A stretch of 64,000 nt of DNA from Burkholderia anthina (GTDB lineage Bacteria; Pseudomonadota; Gammaproteobacteria; Burkholderiales; Burkholderiaceae), in NCBI RefSeq assembly GCF_001547525.1, contig NZ_CM003768.1:3286001-3350000 (forward strand), given 5' to 3'. Shown here one piece after another: positions 56,153 through 64,000 of the stretch (its first letter is position 1; each line of letters starts with the position of its first letter). The notes beneath the pieces were generated by a model. That model made no database searches and was not told the origin of the DNA. It saw nothing but the letters and a program-made list of their open reading frames with translations. Both the position numbers and the translations under genes were made by a program.

Positions 56153-56911
56153 CTAGATGCAGCGCCCGCCGTCGACTTCGAGGCACACGCCGGTGATGAA
56201 TTCGGCTTCGTCGGACGCGAGGTACAGCGCGGCGTTCGCGATGTCCTGCGGCGTCGAGAAGCGGCCGAGCGGAATCGTCGCGAGAAAGCGGCGGCGATTT
56301 TCCGGGGTGTCCTCGCAGCCCATGAACTCGGTCATCAGCGCGGTTTCGCCGAGCACCGGGTTGATGCAGTTCACGCGGATGCGGTCGGCGCCGAGCTCGG
56401 CCGCGAGCGACTTGCTCGCGGTGATCATCGCGCCCTTCGTGCTGTTGTACCAGACGAGGCCCGGGCGCGGCCGCACGCCGGCCGTCGACGCGACGTTCAC
56501 GAACACGCCGCCGCCCTGTGCGCGGAAATACGGGACGAAGGTCTGCACGCACCAGAACAGGCTCTTCATGTTGACCGCGTACACGCGGTCGAATTCGGCT
56601 TCCGTCACGTCGAGCACGGGCTTGTTGCGGTGCGTGGTGCCCGCGTTGTTCACGACGATCTGCACCGCATGGAAATCGTCGAGCGCGGCCTGCAGCAGCG
56701 CGCGCCAGTCGTCCTCCTTCGACACGTCGCCGGCCACCGCGATCGCCTTGCCGCCCGCGAGCGCGATCTCGCTCGCGACGCGCTCGGCCGCCGCGCCGTT
56801 GAGATCGTTGACGACGACGTTCGCGCCTTCGCGCGCATAGGTCCTCGCGATGCCTTCGCCGAACCCCGAGCCGCCGCCCGTGACGATGGCCGTCTTGCCG
56901 CTCAACCGCAT
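56153..56911 (-). CDS. Short-chain dehydrogenase/reductase
   Basis: A 252-residue SDR. The cofactor motif TGGGSGFG is at 11-18, Asp36 in VNDLNG suggests NAD preference, NNAG is at 88-91, and the catalytic residues are Ser142, Tyr155 and Lys159 (WYNSTKG). It ends with a CLEVDGGRCI tail typical of the 3-oxoacyl/glucose dehydrogenase-like SDRs. It is 92 nt downstream of the aldehyde dehydrogenase gene on the same strand and 195 nt upstream of the MFS gene. Together they suggest oxidation of an alcohol or sugar-type substrate to an acid; the substrate is unknown. Confidence 0.9.
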   Translation of the reverse strand: MRLSGKTAIVTGGGSGFGEGIARTYAREGANVVVNDLNGAAAERVASEIALAGGKAIAVAGDVSKEDDWRALLQAALDDFHAVQIVVNNAGTTHRNKPVLDVTEAEFDRVYAVNMKSLFWCVQTFVPYFRAQGGGVFVNVASTAGVRPRPGLVWYNSTKGAMITASKSLAAELGADRIRVNCINPVLGETALMTEFMGCEDTPENRRRFLATIPLGRFSTPQDIANAALYLASDEAEFITGVCLEVDGGRCI

Positions 56912-57003
56912 GGTGTGTCTCCTGTGTTTGTCATGAGAGTCGTCGTGTGTCGACCGGCTGCCGTGTGCTGCCGGCCGCCGGTCGTGTGCCGCGTGCCGCG
57001 CGT

Positions 57004-58443
57004 TCAGCCGTGCCGGATCGCGATCGTCTTCAGCGCGGTGAAACCGTACAGCGCCTCGAAACCTTTCTCGCGGCCATGGCCCGAATGGCCGACGCCGCCG
57101 AACGGCAGCTCGACGCCGCCGCCCGCGCCATAGTTGTTGATGAACACCTGCCCCGCGCGCAGACGCCGCGCCAGCCGCATCTGGCGTGCGCCGTCGCGTG
57201 TCCAGATGCCCGCGACGAGGCCGTACGGCGTGCCGTTGGCGAGCGCGACGGCTTCGTCCTCGTCGACGAAACGCATCGCCGCGAGCACGGGACCGAACAC
57301 TTCTTCCTGCGCGAGCCGGTGCGACGGCGGCACGTCGCGCAACAGCGCGGGCGCCTGGTAGAAGCCGGTTTCGGGCGCGTCGGCGACGACCTGCCCGTGC
57401 GCGGCCATCGGAATGCCGTCGTGCTGTGCGTCGGACAGGAAATCCCACACGCGTTGCTGCTGCTTCGCGTTGATCAGCGGGCCGCAATCGAGATCGGCGC
57501 GGCTCGGGCCGACGCGCAGCCCGTTGAACGCGGTGGCGAGGCGCTCGACGAGCGGCTCGTACACCGCGCGCTCGATCAGCACGCGGCTGCCGGCCGAGCA
57601 GGTTTGCCCGCCGTTCTGCACGATCGCGGACACGAGCACGGGCAGCGCCGCGTCGAGATCGGCATCGGCGAACACGAGTTGCGGCGACTTGCCGCCGAGT
57701 TCGAGCGTGACCGGCACGTGGTTCTCGGCCGCCATCTGCGCGACCAGCTTGCCGGTGGCCGGCGAACCCGTAAACGAGATATGGTCGATGCCAGGATGGC
57801 GCGCGAGCGCGGCGCCCGCTTCGTGGCCGTAGCCGGTGACGATGTTGAGCGCGCCGGCCGGCAGCCCGGCCTCGGCGGCCAGCTCGGCGACGCGCAGCAC
57901 GGACAGGCACGCGTCTTCGGCCGGCTTGACCACGCATGCGTTGCCGGCCGCGAGCGCCGCGCCGACGCTGCGCCCGAAGATCTGCATCGGGTAGTTCCAC
58001 GGCACGATATGGCCCGTGACCCCGTGCGGCTCGCGCACGGTCAGCACCGTGTAGCCGGCCTGGTAGGGGAGGGTTTCGCCGTGCAGCTTGTCGGCGGCGC
58101 CCGCGTAGAACTCGAAGTAGCGCGCGAGCGCGGCTGCATCGGCGCGCGCCTGTTTCAGCGGTTTGCCGGTGTCGCGCGCCTCGATCGCGGCGAGTTCCTC
58201 GAGATGGTCGGCCACGCGTGCCGACAGCCGCATCAGCGCGCGGCCGCGTTCGGCGGCGCTCGCGGCGCCCCACGGGCCTGCGAACGCGTCGCGGGCCGCG
58301 GCGACTGCGCGCTCGATGTCGGGCGCCGTGCCGCGCGCGATCGTCGCGAACGGCTGGCCGTCGGACGGATCGACGACCGCGATGGTTTCCAGTTGCGCGG
58401 GCAACGTCCATTCGCCCGCGATGAAGTGCTTCGCTTCTTCCAT
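57004..58443 (-). CDS. NAD(P)-dependent aldehyde dehydrogenase
   Basis: A 479-residue ALDH. It shows VPWNYPMQ with Asn150, the general base Glu248 in TLELGGKSP, and the nucleophile Cys282 in NGGQTCSAGSR. FGGVGHSGHGREKG and EEVFGPV are also present, so all catalytic motifs are intact. The family resembles betaine-aldehyde and gamma-aminobutyraldehyde-type enzymes, but the substrate cannot be set from sequence. It is first in a minus-strand set with an SDR and an MFS transporter. Its leader contains three 34-nt hairpin repeats; the nearest ends right beside the AGGAGGAGAC ribosome binding site. Confidence 0.92.
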   Translation of the reverse strand: MEEAKHFIAGEWTLPAQLETIAVVDPSDGQPFATIARGTAPDIERAVAAARDAFAGPWGAASAAERGRALMRLSARVADHLEELAAIEARDTGKPLKQARADAAALARYFEFYAGAADKLHGETLPYQAGYTVLTVREPHGVTGHIVPWNYPMQIFGRSVGAALAAGNACVVKPAEDACLSVLRVAELAAEAGLPAGALNIVTGYGHEAGAALARHPGIDHISFTGSPATGKLVAQMAAENHVPVTLELGGKSPQLVFADADLDAALPVLVSAIVQNGGQTCSAGSRVLIERAVYEPLVERLATAFNGLRVGPSRADLDCGPLINAKQQQRVWDFLSDAQHDGIPMAAHGQVVADAPETGFYQAPALLRDVPPSHRLAQEEVFGPVLAAMRFVDEDEAVALANGTPYGLVAGIWTRDGARQMRLARRLRAGQVFINNYGAGGGVELPFGGVGHSGHGREKGFEALYGFTALKTIAIRHG

Positions 58444-58456
58444 GTCTCCTCCTGTC

Positions 58457-58581
58457 GACCCGAGTTAGCGCTTTAGCGCTTACTCGGGTCCCATGGCGTG
58501 GTTGGGTGGAGTTAGCGCTTTAGCGCTTACTTGACCCCACGGCGGTCGACCCAAGCCAGCGCTCCAGCGCCTACGTGGATC
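58457..58581. repeat. 34-nt hairpin repeat, three tandem copies upstream of the aldehyde dehydrogenase gene
   Basis: Copies are at 58457-58490, 58504-58537 and 58548-58581 (period ~45). Copy 1 is a nearly perfect palindrome: outer arms GACCCGAGT/ACTCGGGTC, inner arms AGCGCT/AGCGCT, with one mismatch pair. Copy 2 keeps the core GTTAGCGCTTTAGCGCTTAC but has weak outer arms. Copy 3 is more diverged (AGCGCTCCAGCGC core). Copies 1 and 3 are followed by CCATG; copy 2 is followed by CACGG. Confidence 0.75.
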
Positions 58582-58811
58582 CCATGCAAAGCCGTTTGCG
58601 CTTCGGCACTTTACCCGGCTTCCGTGCCGTGTGGTCCACGCACACCGCCGCCGGCTCGACGGCCGGACATCCGGAACGATTATCGCGCCGATCGTCATCC
58701 GGACGCCACCGGTCGATTGGCTATAATGGCGCATTCCTTTTGGGGGCGCCGCGGCGGTGCATCGGCCGCGGCGCCCTGTCCCGTATTCCCATCGACCTAC
58801 AGAGAGTGCTC
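58582..58811 (+). promoter_or_regulatory. ppa promoter region
   Basis: Consensus TATAAT at 58722-58727 lies ~85 nt before the ppa ATG and is the best -10 box in the window. No good -35 is seen at 17 nt spacing. The remaining bases between the hairpin repeats and ppa look unstructured. The ppa ribosome binding site is a weak AGAGAG. Confidence 0.55.
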
Positions 58812-59339
58812 ATGAGCTTCAATCATGTTCCGGCCGGCAAGGACCTGCCGCAAGATTTCAACGTGATCATCGAGATTCCCGCGCAAAGCGATCCGGTGAA
58901 GTACGAGGCGGACAAGGAACTGGGCCTCCTCGTCGTCGACCGCTTCATCGGCACGGGCATGCGCTACCCGGTGAACTACGGCTACATCCCGCAGACTCTG
59001 TCGGGCGATGGCGATCCGGTCGACGTGCTGGTGATCACGCCGTTCCCGCTGCTGGCCGGCTCGATCGTGCGTTCGCGCGTGCTCGGCATGCTGCAGATGA
59101 CCGACGAGTCGGGCGTCGACGCGAAGCTGGTCGCGGTGCCGCACGACAAGATCTGCCCGATGACGGCGAACCTGAAGACGATCGACGACGTGCCCGAGTA
59201 CCTGAAAGACCAGATCAAGCACTTCTTCGAGCAATACAAGGCGCTCGAGAAGGGCAAGTGGGTGAAGGTCGAGGGCTGGGCCGGCATCGAAGCCGCGCAC
59301 AAGGAAATCACCGACGGCGCCGCGAACTACAAGAAGTAA
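58812..59339 (+). CDS. ppa: Inorganic pyrophosphatase (family I), Ppa
   Basis: A 175-residue soluble hexameric enzyme that hydrolyses pyrophosphate and so pulls biosynthetic reactions forward. The family signature DGDPVDVLV holds three metal-binding Asp; [29 protein letters not shown] and the Lys/Asp-rich [10 protein letters not shown] segment are also present. Length equals E. coli Ppa. It stands alone: divergent from the repeat-bearing aldehyde dehydrogenase and convergent with the GIY-YIG gene. Confidence 0.97.
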   Translation: MSFNHVPAGKDLPQDFNVIIEIPAQSDPVKYEADKELGLLVVDRFIGTGMRYPVNYGYIPQTLSGDGDPVDVLVITPFPLLAGSIVRSRVLGMLQMTDESGVDAKLVAVPHDKICPMTANLKTIDDVPEYLKDQIKHFFEQYKALEKGKWVKVEGWAGIEAAHKEITDGAANYKK

Positions 59340-59376
59340 GCGGCGTGCCGGCCGCTGGCCGGTGCGTACGGAGCGC

Positions 59377-59413
59377 AAACCGCGCGTGTCTCGTCAGGAG
59401 GCCGCGCGGTTTT
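59377..59413 (+). terminator. ppa terminator overlapping the end of the GIY-YIG gene
   Basis: AAACCGCGCG/CGCGCGGTTT pair across 16 nt and are followed by further T's. The right arm lies inside the last codons of the convergent gene. Confidence 0.75.
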
Positions 59414-60230
59414 GTTTTGCGCGGGCGGTTTTCGGGCTGGCGGACGCGGAGACAGGCGAGGGCGTGGCCGGTGCTTTCTTCGCGCGTTTCGCGCGGGGCG
59501 GGGCAACGGACGGAGCGATCGCTTCGGCGGTTTTCGTGGCCGAGGAACGGCGGCGGGCCGGTGCGGCGGCGTCTTCGCGTGTCTTCGCGGCGGATTTGCC
59601 GGCGGCGGCTGGCGCCTTCCCGTTTGACGACGCGGAAGGCGGCTGGCCGGTTTTCTTGACCGGTGTGCCCCGCGCCGAGGTCTTTTCAGCGGCTGCGCCG
59701 TCGGTTCTTGCGTATTTCGCGTCCGGCGCGGCTCGATTTGCCTTCGTCGACTTCGACGCTTGTTTGCTCTTCCCAGGTTTCGCCGTGCTCGCGGCCGTTG
59801 CAGACCCGACAACTTTCCCGGTCTTCACCTTTTTCCCGGCCACCTGTTCCGTGGCAGCCGTCTTCGCCGCATCGTCGACGTTTTCCGCCTGCCCCTTCTT
59901 CCGCCCGCGCGCCGTCGCCTTCGTCCCCGTCGTGTCGCCGCGCTCGTCGAGCGTGATCACCACCGGCACCACCGATTCGAGCGTCCGCAAGCCAGCCGCC
60001 AGCTCGCGCTTTTTCGCGGGCGTGAGCCGCTTCACCCAGTATTCGGCGCGCGACGCGCTCGACCGGTCGGGCAGCGGAAACGACGCGAGCACCGCGCGCG
60101 GCTTGCGCGAGCGCGTGTAGCGCGCGCCCTTGCCGGACGCGTGTTCGTCGAAGCGCGCGGCGACATCGGTCGTGATGCCCGTGTAGACGCTGTCGTCGGC
60201 GCATTCGATCAGATACAGAAACCAGGACAT
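59394..60230 (-). CDS. GIY-YIG domain protein with long basic Lys/Ala tail
   Basis: A 278-residue protein. The first ~85 residues are a single GIY-YIG nuclease domain of the YhbQ/UPF0213 type (YLIECADDSVYTGITTDVAARFDEH, SRAEYWVKRLT), with the Tyr pair, Arg26 and a Glu in the usual places. Stand-alone members are normally ~85-100 residues. Here a ~190-residue low-complexity tail follows, built of Lys, Ala, Thr, Ser and Pro with AAK/KPGKSK/ATKTA-like patches, similar in composition to histone H1 or AlgP-type tails. The tail is likely disordered and binds nucleic acid. It is preceded by the FemAB-like gene 89 nt upstream. Confidence 0.85.
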   Translation of the reverse strand: MSWFLYLIECADDSVYTGITTDVAARFDEHASGKGARYTRSRKPRAVLASFPLPDRSSASRAEYWVKRLTPAKKRELAAGLRTLESVVPVVITLDERGDTTGTKATARGRKKGQAENVDDAAKTAATEQVAGKKVKTGKVVGSATAASTAKPGKSKQASKSTKANRAAPDAKYARTDGAAAEKTSARGTPVKKTGQPPSASSNGKAPAAAGKSAAKTREDAAAPARRRSSATKTAEAIAPSVAPPRAKRAKKAPATPSPVSASASPKTARAKQNRAAS

Positions 60231-60319
60231 GGCGGGGCGGCGGGATGCGAAGCCGCCAGTGTCTCAGAATTTGCGCGTGCTCCGGTGCGCGACGTGGGGC
60301 GATGTGATGCGGCTCGCCG

Positions 60320-61495
60320 TCAGGTACCGCGCCGGAACGGATCGTGTTCGCGCAGTTCGTCGACGTACGCGTGGATATGCTCGGTCTCGCGTTCGAGAAA
60401 GCGCGCGACCGCATCGGAAAACGCCGGATGCGCGAGCCAGTGCGCGGAATGCGTGACGGTGGGAAGGAAGCCGCGCGCGAGCTTGTGCTCACCCTGCGCG
60501 CCGCCTTCGAACGTATCGAGCCCGGCCTCGATGCAGAATTCGAGCAACTGGTAGTAGGCCGTTTCGAAATGCAGGCAGGGCACGTGCTCGATCGCGCCCC
60601 AGTAGCGGCCGTACAGCGTGCCGCCGCCGTGCTCGCCGCGCCGGTACACCGCGAGCGCGCTCGCGATGGGCTGGCCGTCGGCTTCCGCGATCACGAGCAG
60701 CAGGTTCTCGGGCATCGTCGCGCCGATCGTGCGGAAGAAGTCGAGGTTCAGGTACGGGCTCGAATAATGTTCGCGGTACGTCTGCCGATAGCAGCGCGAG
60801 AAGAAGCGCCAGTCGGCGTCGGTGATTTGATCGCCGGCGAGCCGCCGGAACGTCACGCCCGCGTCGTGCACCTTGCGCCGTTCCGCGCGGATGTTCTTGC
60901 GCTTCTTCTGCTCGAGCGTGCCGAGGAAATCGTCGAAGTGGCGGTAGCCGTCGTTGAGCCAGTGAAACTGCACGCCCTCGCGCAGCATCATGCCCATCGA
61001 TTCGAGCAGCCGCGCTTCATCGCCGGTCGGGAACAGCACGTGCAGCGACGACACGTCGCTCTGCTCGGCGAACGCGAGCAGCGTGGCCGCGAGCCGGCGG
61101 CGCGCGTCGTCGCTGGTGGCGAGCAGCCGCGTGCCCTGCACCGGCGTGAACGGCACCGCGCACAGCAGCTTCGGGTAATAGGGCAGGTTGTTGCGCTGGT
61201 ACGCGTCGGCCCACGCCCAGTCGAACACGTATTCGCCGTACGAATGCTGTTTCGCGTAGACGGGCGCGGCGGCCGCGAGCCGGCCCGTGTGCGTGTCGGT
61301 CAGCGTGACGAAGTGCGGCGACCAGCCGGTGTCGTCCACCGCGCAGCGCGCGACGTGCAGCGCGTCGAGGAATTCGTGGCGCAGGAACGGCGTGGGCTGC
61401 GCGTCGCGCGCGAGCAGCGCGTTCCATTCGTCGGCCGGCACCTCGGCGGGGGACGACAGGATGCCCGTGCGATAATCGATGCGTTCGTGTTTCAA
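60320..61495 (-). CDS. FemAB/GNAT-type protein (DUF482, peptidogalycan biosynthesis family)
   Basis: A 391-residue protein of the family annotated as peptidogalycan biosynthesis/recognition or DUF482, with an acyl-CoA N-acyltransferase-like fold. Segments seen are PTPFLRHEFLDAL near residue 35, a central RKNIRAERRKVHDAGVTF, and later SALAVYRRGEHGGGTLYGRYWGAIEHVPCLHFETAYYQLLEFCIEAGLDTFEGGAQGEHKLARGF, which is the best-conserved part. It has no signal peptide or membrane helix. The biochemical activity is unknown. It is followed by the GIY-YIG gene on the same strand. Confidence 0.85.
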   Translation of the reverse strand: MKHERIDYRTGILSSPAEVPADEWNALLARDAQPTPFLRHEFLDALHVARCAVDDTGWSPHFVTLTDTHTGRLAAAAPVYAKQHSYGEYVFDWAWADAYQRNNLPYYPKLLCAVPFTPVQGTRLLATSDDARRRLAATLLAFAEQSDVSSLHVLFPTGDEARLLESMGMMLREGVQFHWLNDGYRHFDDFLGTLEQKKRKNIRAERRKVHDAGVTFRRLAGDQITDADWRFFSRCYRQTYREHYSSPYLNLDFFRTIGATMPENLLLVIAEADGQPIASALAVYRRGEHGGGTLYGRYWGAIEHVPCLHFETAYYQLLEFCIEAGLDTFEGGAQGEHKLARGFLPTVTHSAHWLAHPAFSDAVARFLERETEHIHAYVDELREHDPFRRGT

Positions 61496-61604
61496 GCGTG
61501 AATCCGTACCGTTGGATGTTGCCGGTTGCGGGCCGTCGCGGCCCGCGCCCGGATCGATTTCGTCAGCCGTTCAAGGCGCGCCGCCGGGCTGCGCCGCTCC
61601 CGCC

Positions 61605-63326
61605 ATGAAGACCCGACTCGCTCTCGCCCAGATCAACGTCACCGTCGGCGATTTCGCCGGCAACGTCGCGCGCATCGTCGCGGCCGCGCGCGCCGCGCAC
61701 AACGATGGTGCGCAACTGATGGTCGCTCCCGAACTCGCGCTGTCCGGCTATCCGCCGGAAGACCTGCTGCTGCGGCCCGCGTTCTACGCGGCGGCGGCCG
61801 CCGCACTCGATGCGCTCGCCGACGCGCTGAAGGCGTTCGACGGGCTCGCGGTGCTGGTCGGGCATCCGTTGCGCGGACCGGGCAGGGGTGCGGGCAGCGG
61901 ACCGGGCAGCGCGTCAGCCGTCGATGGTAATGCAAACCGCCCGATCGAGCGCGGCGTGCCGCCCACCGATACCTTCAACGCGGTGTCGCTGATCGTCGGC
62001 GGCGAGATCGTCGGCACCTACCGCAAGCAGGATCTGCCGAACGCCGAGGTGTTCGACGAGAAGCGCTACTTCGCGACCGATACCGAGCCGCTCGTGTTCG
62101 AGCTGAACGGCGTGAAATACGGCGTAATCATCTGCGAGGACGCATGGCATGCGTCGGCCGCGCAGATCGCGAAGGCGGCCGGCGCGCAGGTGCTGCTGAT
62201 CCCGAACGGCTCGCCGTACCACATGAACAAGGAAGCGGTGCGCATCGACATCCTGCGCGCGCGGATTCGCGAGACCGGGCTGCCGATGGTCTACGTGAAC
62301 CTCGTCGGCGGCCAGGACGAGCTCGTGTTCGACGGCGGGTCGTTCGTGCTCGACGGCGAGGGCGCGCTCGTCGCGAAGATGCCGCAGTTCGACGAAGGGC
62401 ACGCGATCGTCGAATTCGACGGCGCGCGGCCGCTGCCCGGCGCGATCGCGCCCGAGCTGTCGACGCACGCGCAGGTGTATCGCGCGCTCGTGACCGGCGT
62501 GCGCGACTACATCGGCAAGAACGGCTTTCCCGGCGTGCTGATCGGGCTGTCGGGCGGCGTCGATTCGGCGCTGGTGCTGGCCGTCGCGTGCGATGCGCTC
62601 GGGCCCGAGCGCGTGCGCGCGGTGATGATGCCGTCGCGCTTCACGGCCGACATCTCGACCACCGATGCGGCGGAGATGGCGCGGCGCGTCGGCGTGCGTT
62701 ACGACGAGATCGCGATCGCGCCGATGTTCGATGCCTTCCGCGCCGCGCTTGCCGACGAGTTCGCGGGCCGCCCCGAAGACGCGACGGAGGAGAACATCCA
62801 GGCGCGCATCCGCGGCACGCTGCTGATGGCGCTGTCGAACAAGTTCGGCTCGATCGTGCTGACGACCGGCAACAAGAGCGAGATGGCGGTCGGGTACTGC
62901 ACGCTGTACGGCGACATGGCCGGCGGCTTCGCGGTGATCAAGGACATCGCGAAGACGCTCGTGTACCGGCTCTGCCGCTATCGCAACGAAACGACCGACT
63001 ACGGGCGGCGCGACGTGATCCCCGAGCGCATCCTGACACGCGCGCCGTCGGCCGAGCTGCGCGAGAACCAGACCGACCAGGACAGCCTGCCGCCGTACGA
63101 CGTGCTCGACGCGATCATGCGGATGTACATGGAAGAAGACCGGCCTCTCGCCGAGATCGTCGCGGCCGGCTACGCGCAGGCCGACGTCGAGCGCGTGACG
63201 CGGCTCATCAAGATCAACGAATACAAGCGCCGCCAGGCGCCGATCGGCATCCGCGTCACGCACCGCGCATTCGGGCGCGACTGGCGCTACCCGATCACCT
63301 CGCGCTTCACCGAACGGCTCGATTGA
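61605..63326 (+). CDS. nadE: Glutamine-dependent NAD+ synthetase, NadE
   Basis: A 573-residue two-domain enzyme that amidates deamido-NAD+. The N-terminal nitrilase domain carries the Glu-Lys-Cys triad: Glu43 in VAPELALSGYP, Lys in TYRKQDLPN and Cys in VIICEDAWH. The C-terminal ATP-pyrophosphatase domain starts near 300, with GLSGGVDSALVL, TTGNKSEMAVGYCTLYGDMAGGF and KRRQAPIGIRVTHRAFGRDWRYPI. An unusual Gly/Ser-rich insert of about 30 residues lies near 88-115. The start at 61605 gives MKTRLALAQINVTVGD; the upstream open frame lacks similarity. glnB follows 83 nt later. Confidence 0.95.
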   Translation: MKTRLALAQINVTVGDFAGNVARIVAAARAAHNDGAQLMVAPELALSGYPPEDLLLRPAFYAAAAAALDALADALKAFDGLAVLVGHPLRGPGRGAGSGPGSASAVDGNANRPIERGVPPTDTFNAVSLIVGGEIVGTYRKQDLPNAEVFDEKRYFATDTEPLVFELNGVKYGVIICEDAWHASAAQIAKAAGAQVLLIPNGSPYHMNKEAVRIDILRARIRETGLPMVYVNLVGGQDELVFDGGSFVLDGEGALVAKMPQFDEGHAIVEFDGARPLPGAIAPELSTHAQVYRALVTGVRDYIGKNGFPGVLIGLSGGVDSALVLAVACDALGPERVRAVMMPSRFTADISTTDAAEMARRVGVRYDEIAIAPMFDAFRAALADEFAGRPEDATEENIQARIRGTLLMALSNKFGSIVLTTGNKSEMAVGYCTLYGDMAGGFAVIKDIAKTLVYRLCRYRNETTDYGRRDVIPERILTRAPSAELRENQTDQDSLPPYDVLDAIMRMYMEEDRPLAEIVAAGYAQADVERVTRLIKINEYKRRQAPIGIRVTHRAFGRDWRYPITSRFTERLD

Positions 63327-63748
<422 letters not shown>

Positions 63749-63809
63749 GCGCTGCATTCGGCCAATCAGGTCGATCGGGCCGCGGATCGCACGATTCCGG
63801 CCCGCCAAT

Positions 63810-63845
63810 AAAAAACGGTGCGATACCCGGGTGGGTACCGCACCG
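63810..63845 (-). terminator. Terminator of the porin gene
   Basis: CGGTGCG-A-TACCC pairs with GGGTA-C-CGCACCG across a 4-nt loop (one internal mismatch). Reading leftward it is followed by T6. It lies between convergent glnB and porin genes. Confidence 0.85.
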
Positions 63846-63906
63846 ATACGCGCCTCTCGCAGCAGCGTGGAAAGTGTTGTCGAATCGTTCTCTGGACGGC
63901 GCCTGA

Positions 63907-64000
63907 TCAGAACAGGTGCTGGATGCCGGCGTAGACGCCGGTCTGGCTGCCGCCCGGATGCGGGTTGCCCGTCGATACGTCCGTACCGGCCGGATTGGCG
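63907..64000 (-). CDS. Gram-negative porin, C-terminal end (rest outside window)
   Basis: The last 30 residues of an outer-membrane protein, ending SQTGVYAGIQHLF. A final beta-strand with alternating hydrophobic residues, closed by a terminal Phe, is the signal recognised by the BAM complex and is typical of the OmpC-like trimeric porins of Burkholderia. The preceding loop is Gly/Pro/Asn-rich. Only this end is visible, so the family is inferred from the C-terminus alone. Confidence 0.7.
   Translation of the reverse strand, partial: ANPAGTDVSTGNPHPGGSQTGVYAGIQHLF

Noticed and set aside
58457..58581. CRISPR array
   Set aside because: Three repeats with ~10-13-nt gaps are too few and too closely spaced, there are no cas genes, and the units are palindromic along their whole length.

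Overview
The window is GC-rich chromosomal DNA of a beta-proteobacterium, very probably Burkholderia (Burkholderia cepacia complex type, main chromosome). The signs are a DUF2486 protein, a family I know only from Burkholderia, next to holC; a fused HemD-HemX gene; PII (glnB) directly after nadE; and a beta-type 6S RNA beside zapA. Coding density is high. I see no phage, integrase, insertion sequence, CRISPR array, tRNA or rRNA, so this is mostly core genome rather than an island. The high GC content produces many long antisense open frames, which I left out.

Layout. 1-3.3 kb: the end of a siroheme/cobalamin uroporphyrinogen methyltransferase gene, cbiX, and the LPS export permeases lptG-lptF. 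3.3-6.2 kb: pepA, holC and the DUF2486 gene. 6.2-12 kb: a small cytochrome c, ilvD with a divergent LysR regulator, lgt, a SIMPL-domain protein and an EVE-domain protein. 12-13 kb: 6S RNA, zapA and a ZapB-like coiled-coil gene. 13.1-22.9 kb: a vitamin B12 uptake and assembly cluster. A cobalamin riboswitch precedes btuC-btuD-cobT-cobS-cobC; facing it is cobU-cbiB-cobD-btuF, and cobQ is divergent from cobU. Together these cover B12 import (BtuCDF), corrinoid amidation (CobQ), aminopropanol attachment (CobD, CbiB) and nucleotide-loop assembly (CobU, CobT, CobS, CobC).

22.9-36.6 kb: a 45-residue exported peptide, DoxX, a lone ParA-type ATPase, panD-panC-scpA-DUF3460 on the minus strand, tamA-tamB, metG and an OmpA-like lipoprotein. 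37-43.5 kb: the Fe-S carrier gene apbC, a Cu/Zn-SOD-like lipoprotein lacking several metal ligands, dcd with a long structured leader, a large PLP amino-acid decarboxylase, an LprI-like protein and a HAD hydrolase. 43.6-54.4 kb: argH, an XRE regulator with a divergent methyltransferase, ppc, and the heme operon hemC-hemDX-hemY divergent from ppc. 54.6-58.6 kb: a catabolic-looking aldehyde dehydrogenase, SDR and MFS transporter set whose 5' leaders carry copies of one 34-nt hairpin repeat. 58.8-64 kb: ppa, a GIY-YIG protein with a long basic tail, a FemAB/GNAT-like protein, nadE, glnB and the end of a porin gene.

No new multi-gene system such as a defence island stands out. The items most worth a second look are the 34-nt hairpin repeats at 56.0 and 58.5 kb, the SOD-like protein that should not bind copper normally, the leader-peptide-like terminator upstream of metG, the 18-bp stem between 6S RNA and the EVE gene, the duplicated IPxLTDVxVPG motif in the DUF2486 protein, and the histone-H1-like tail on the GIY-YIG protein.
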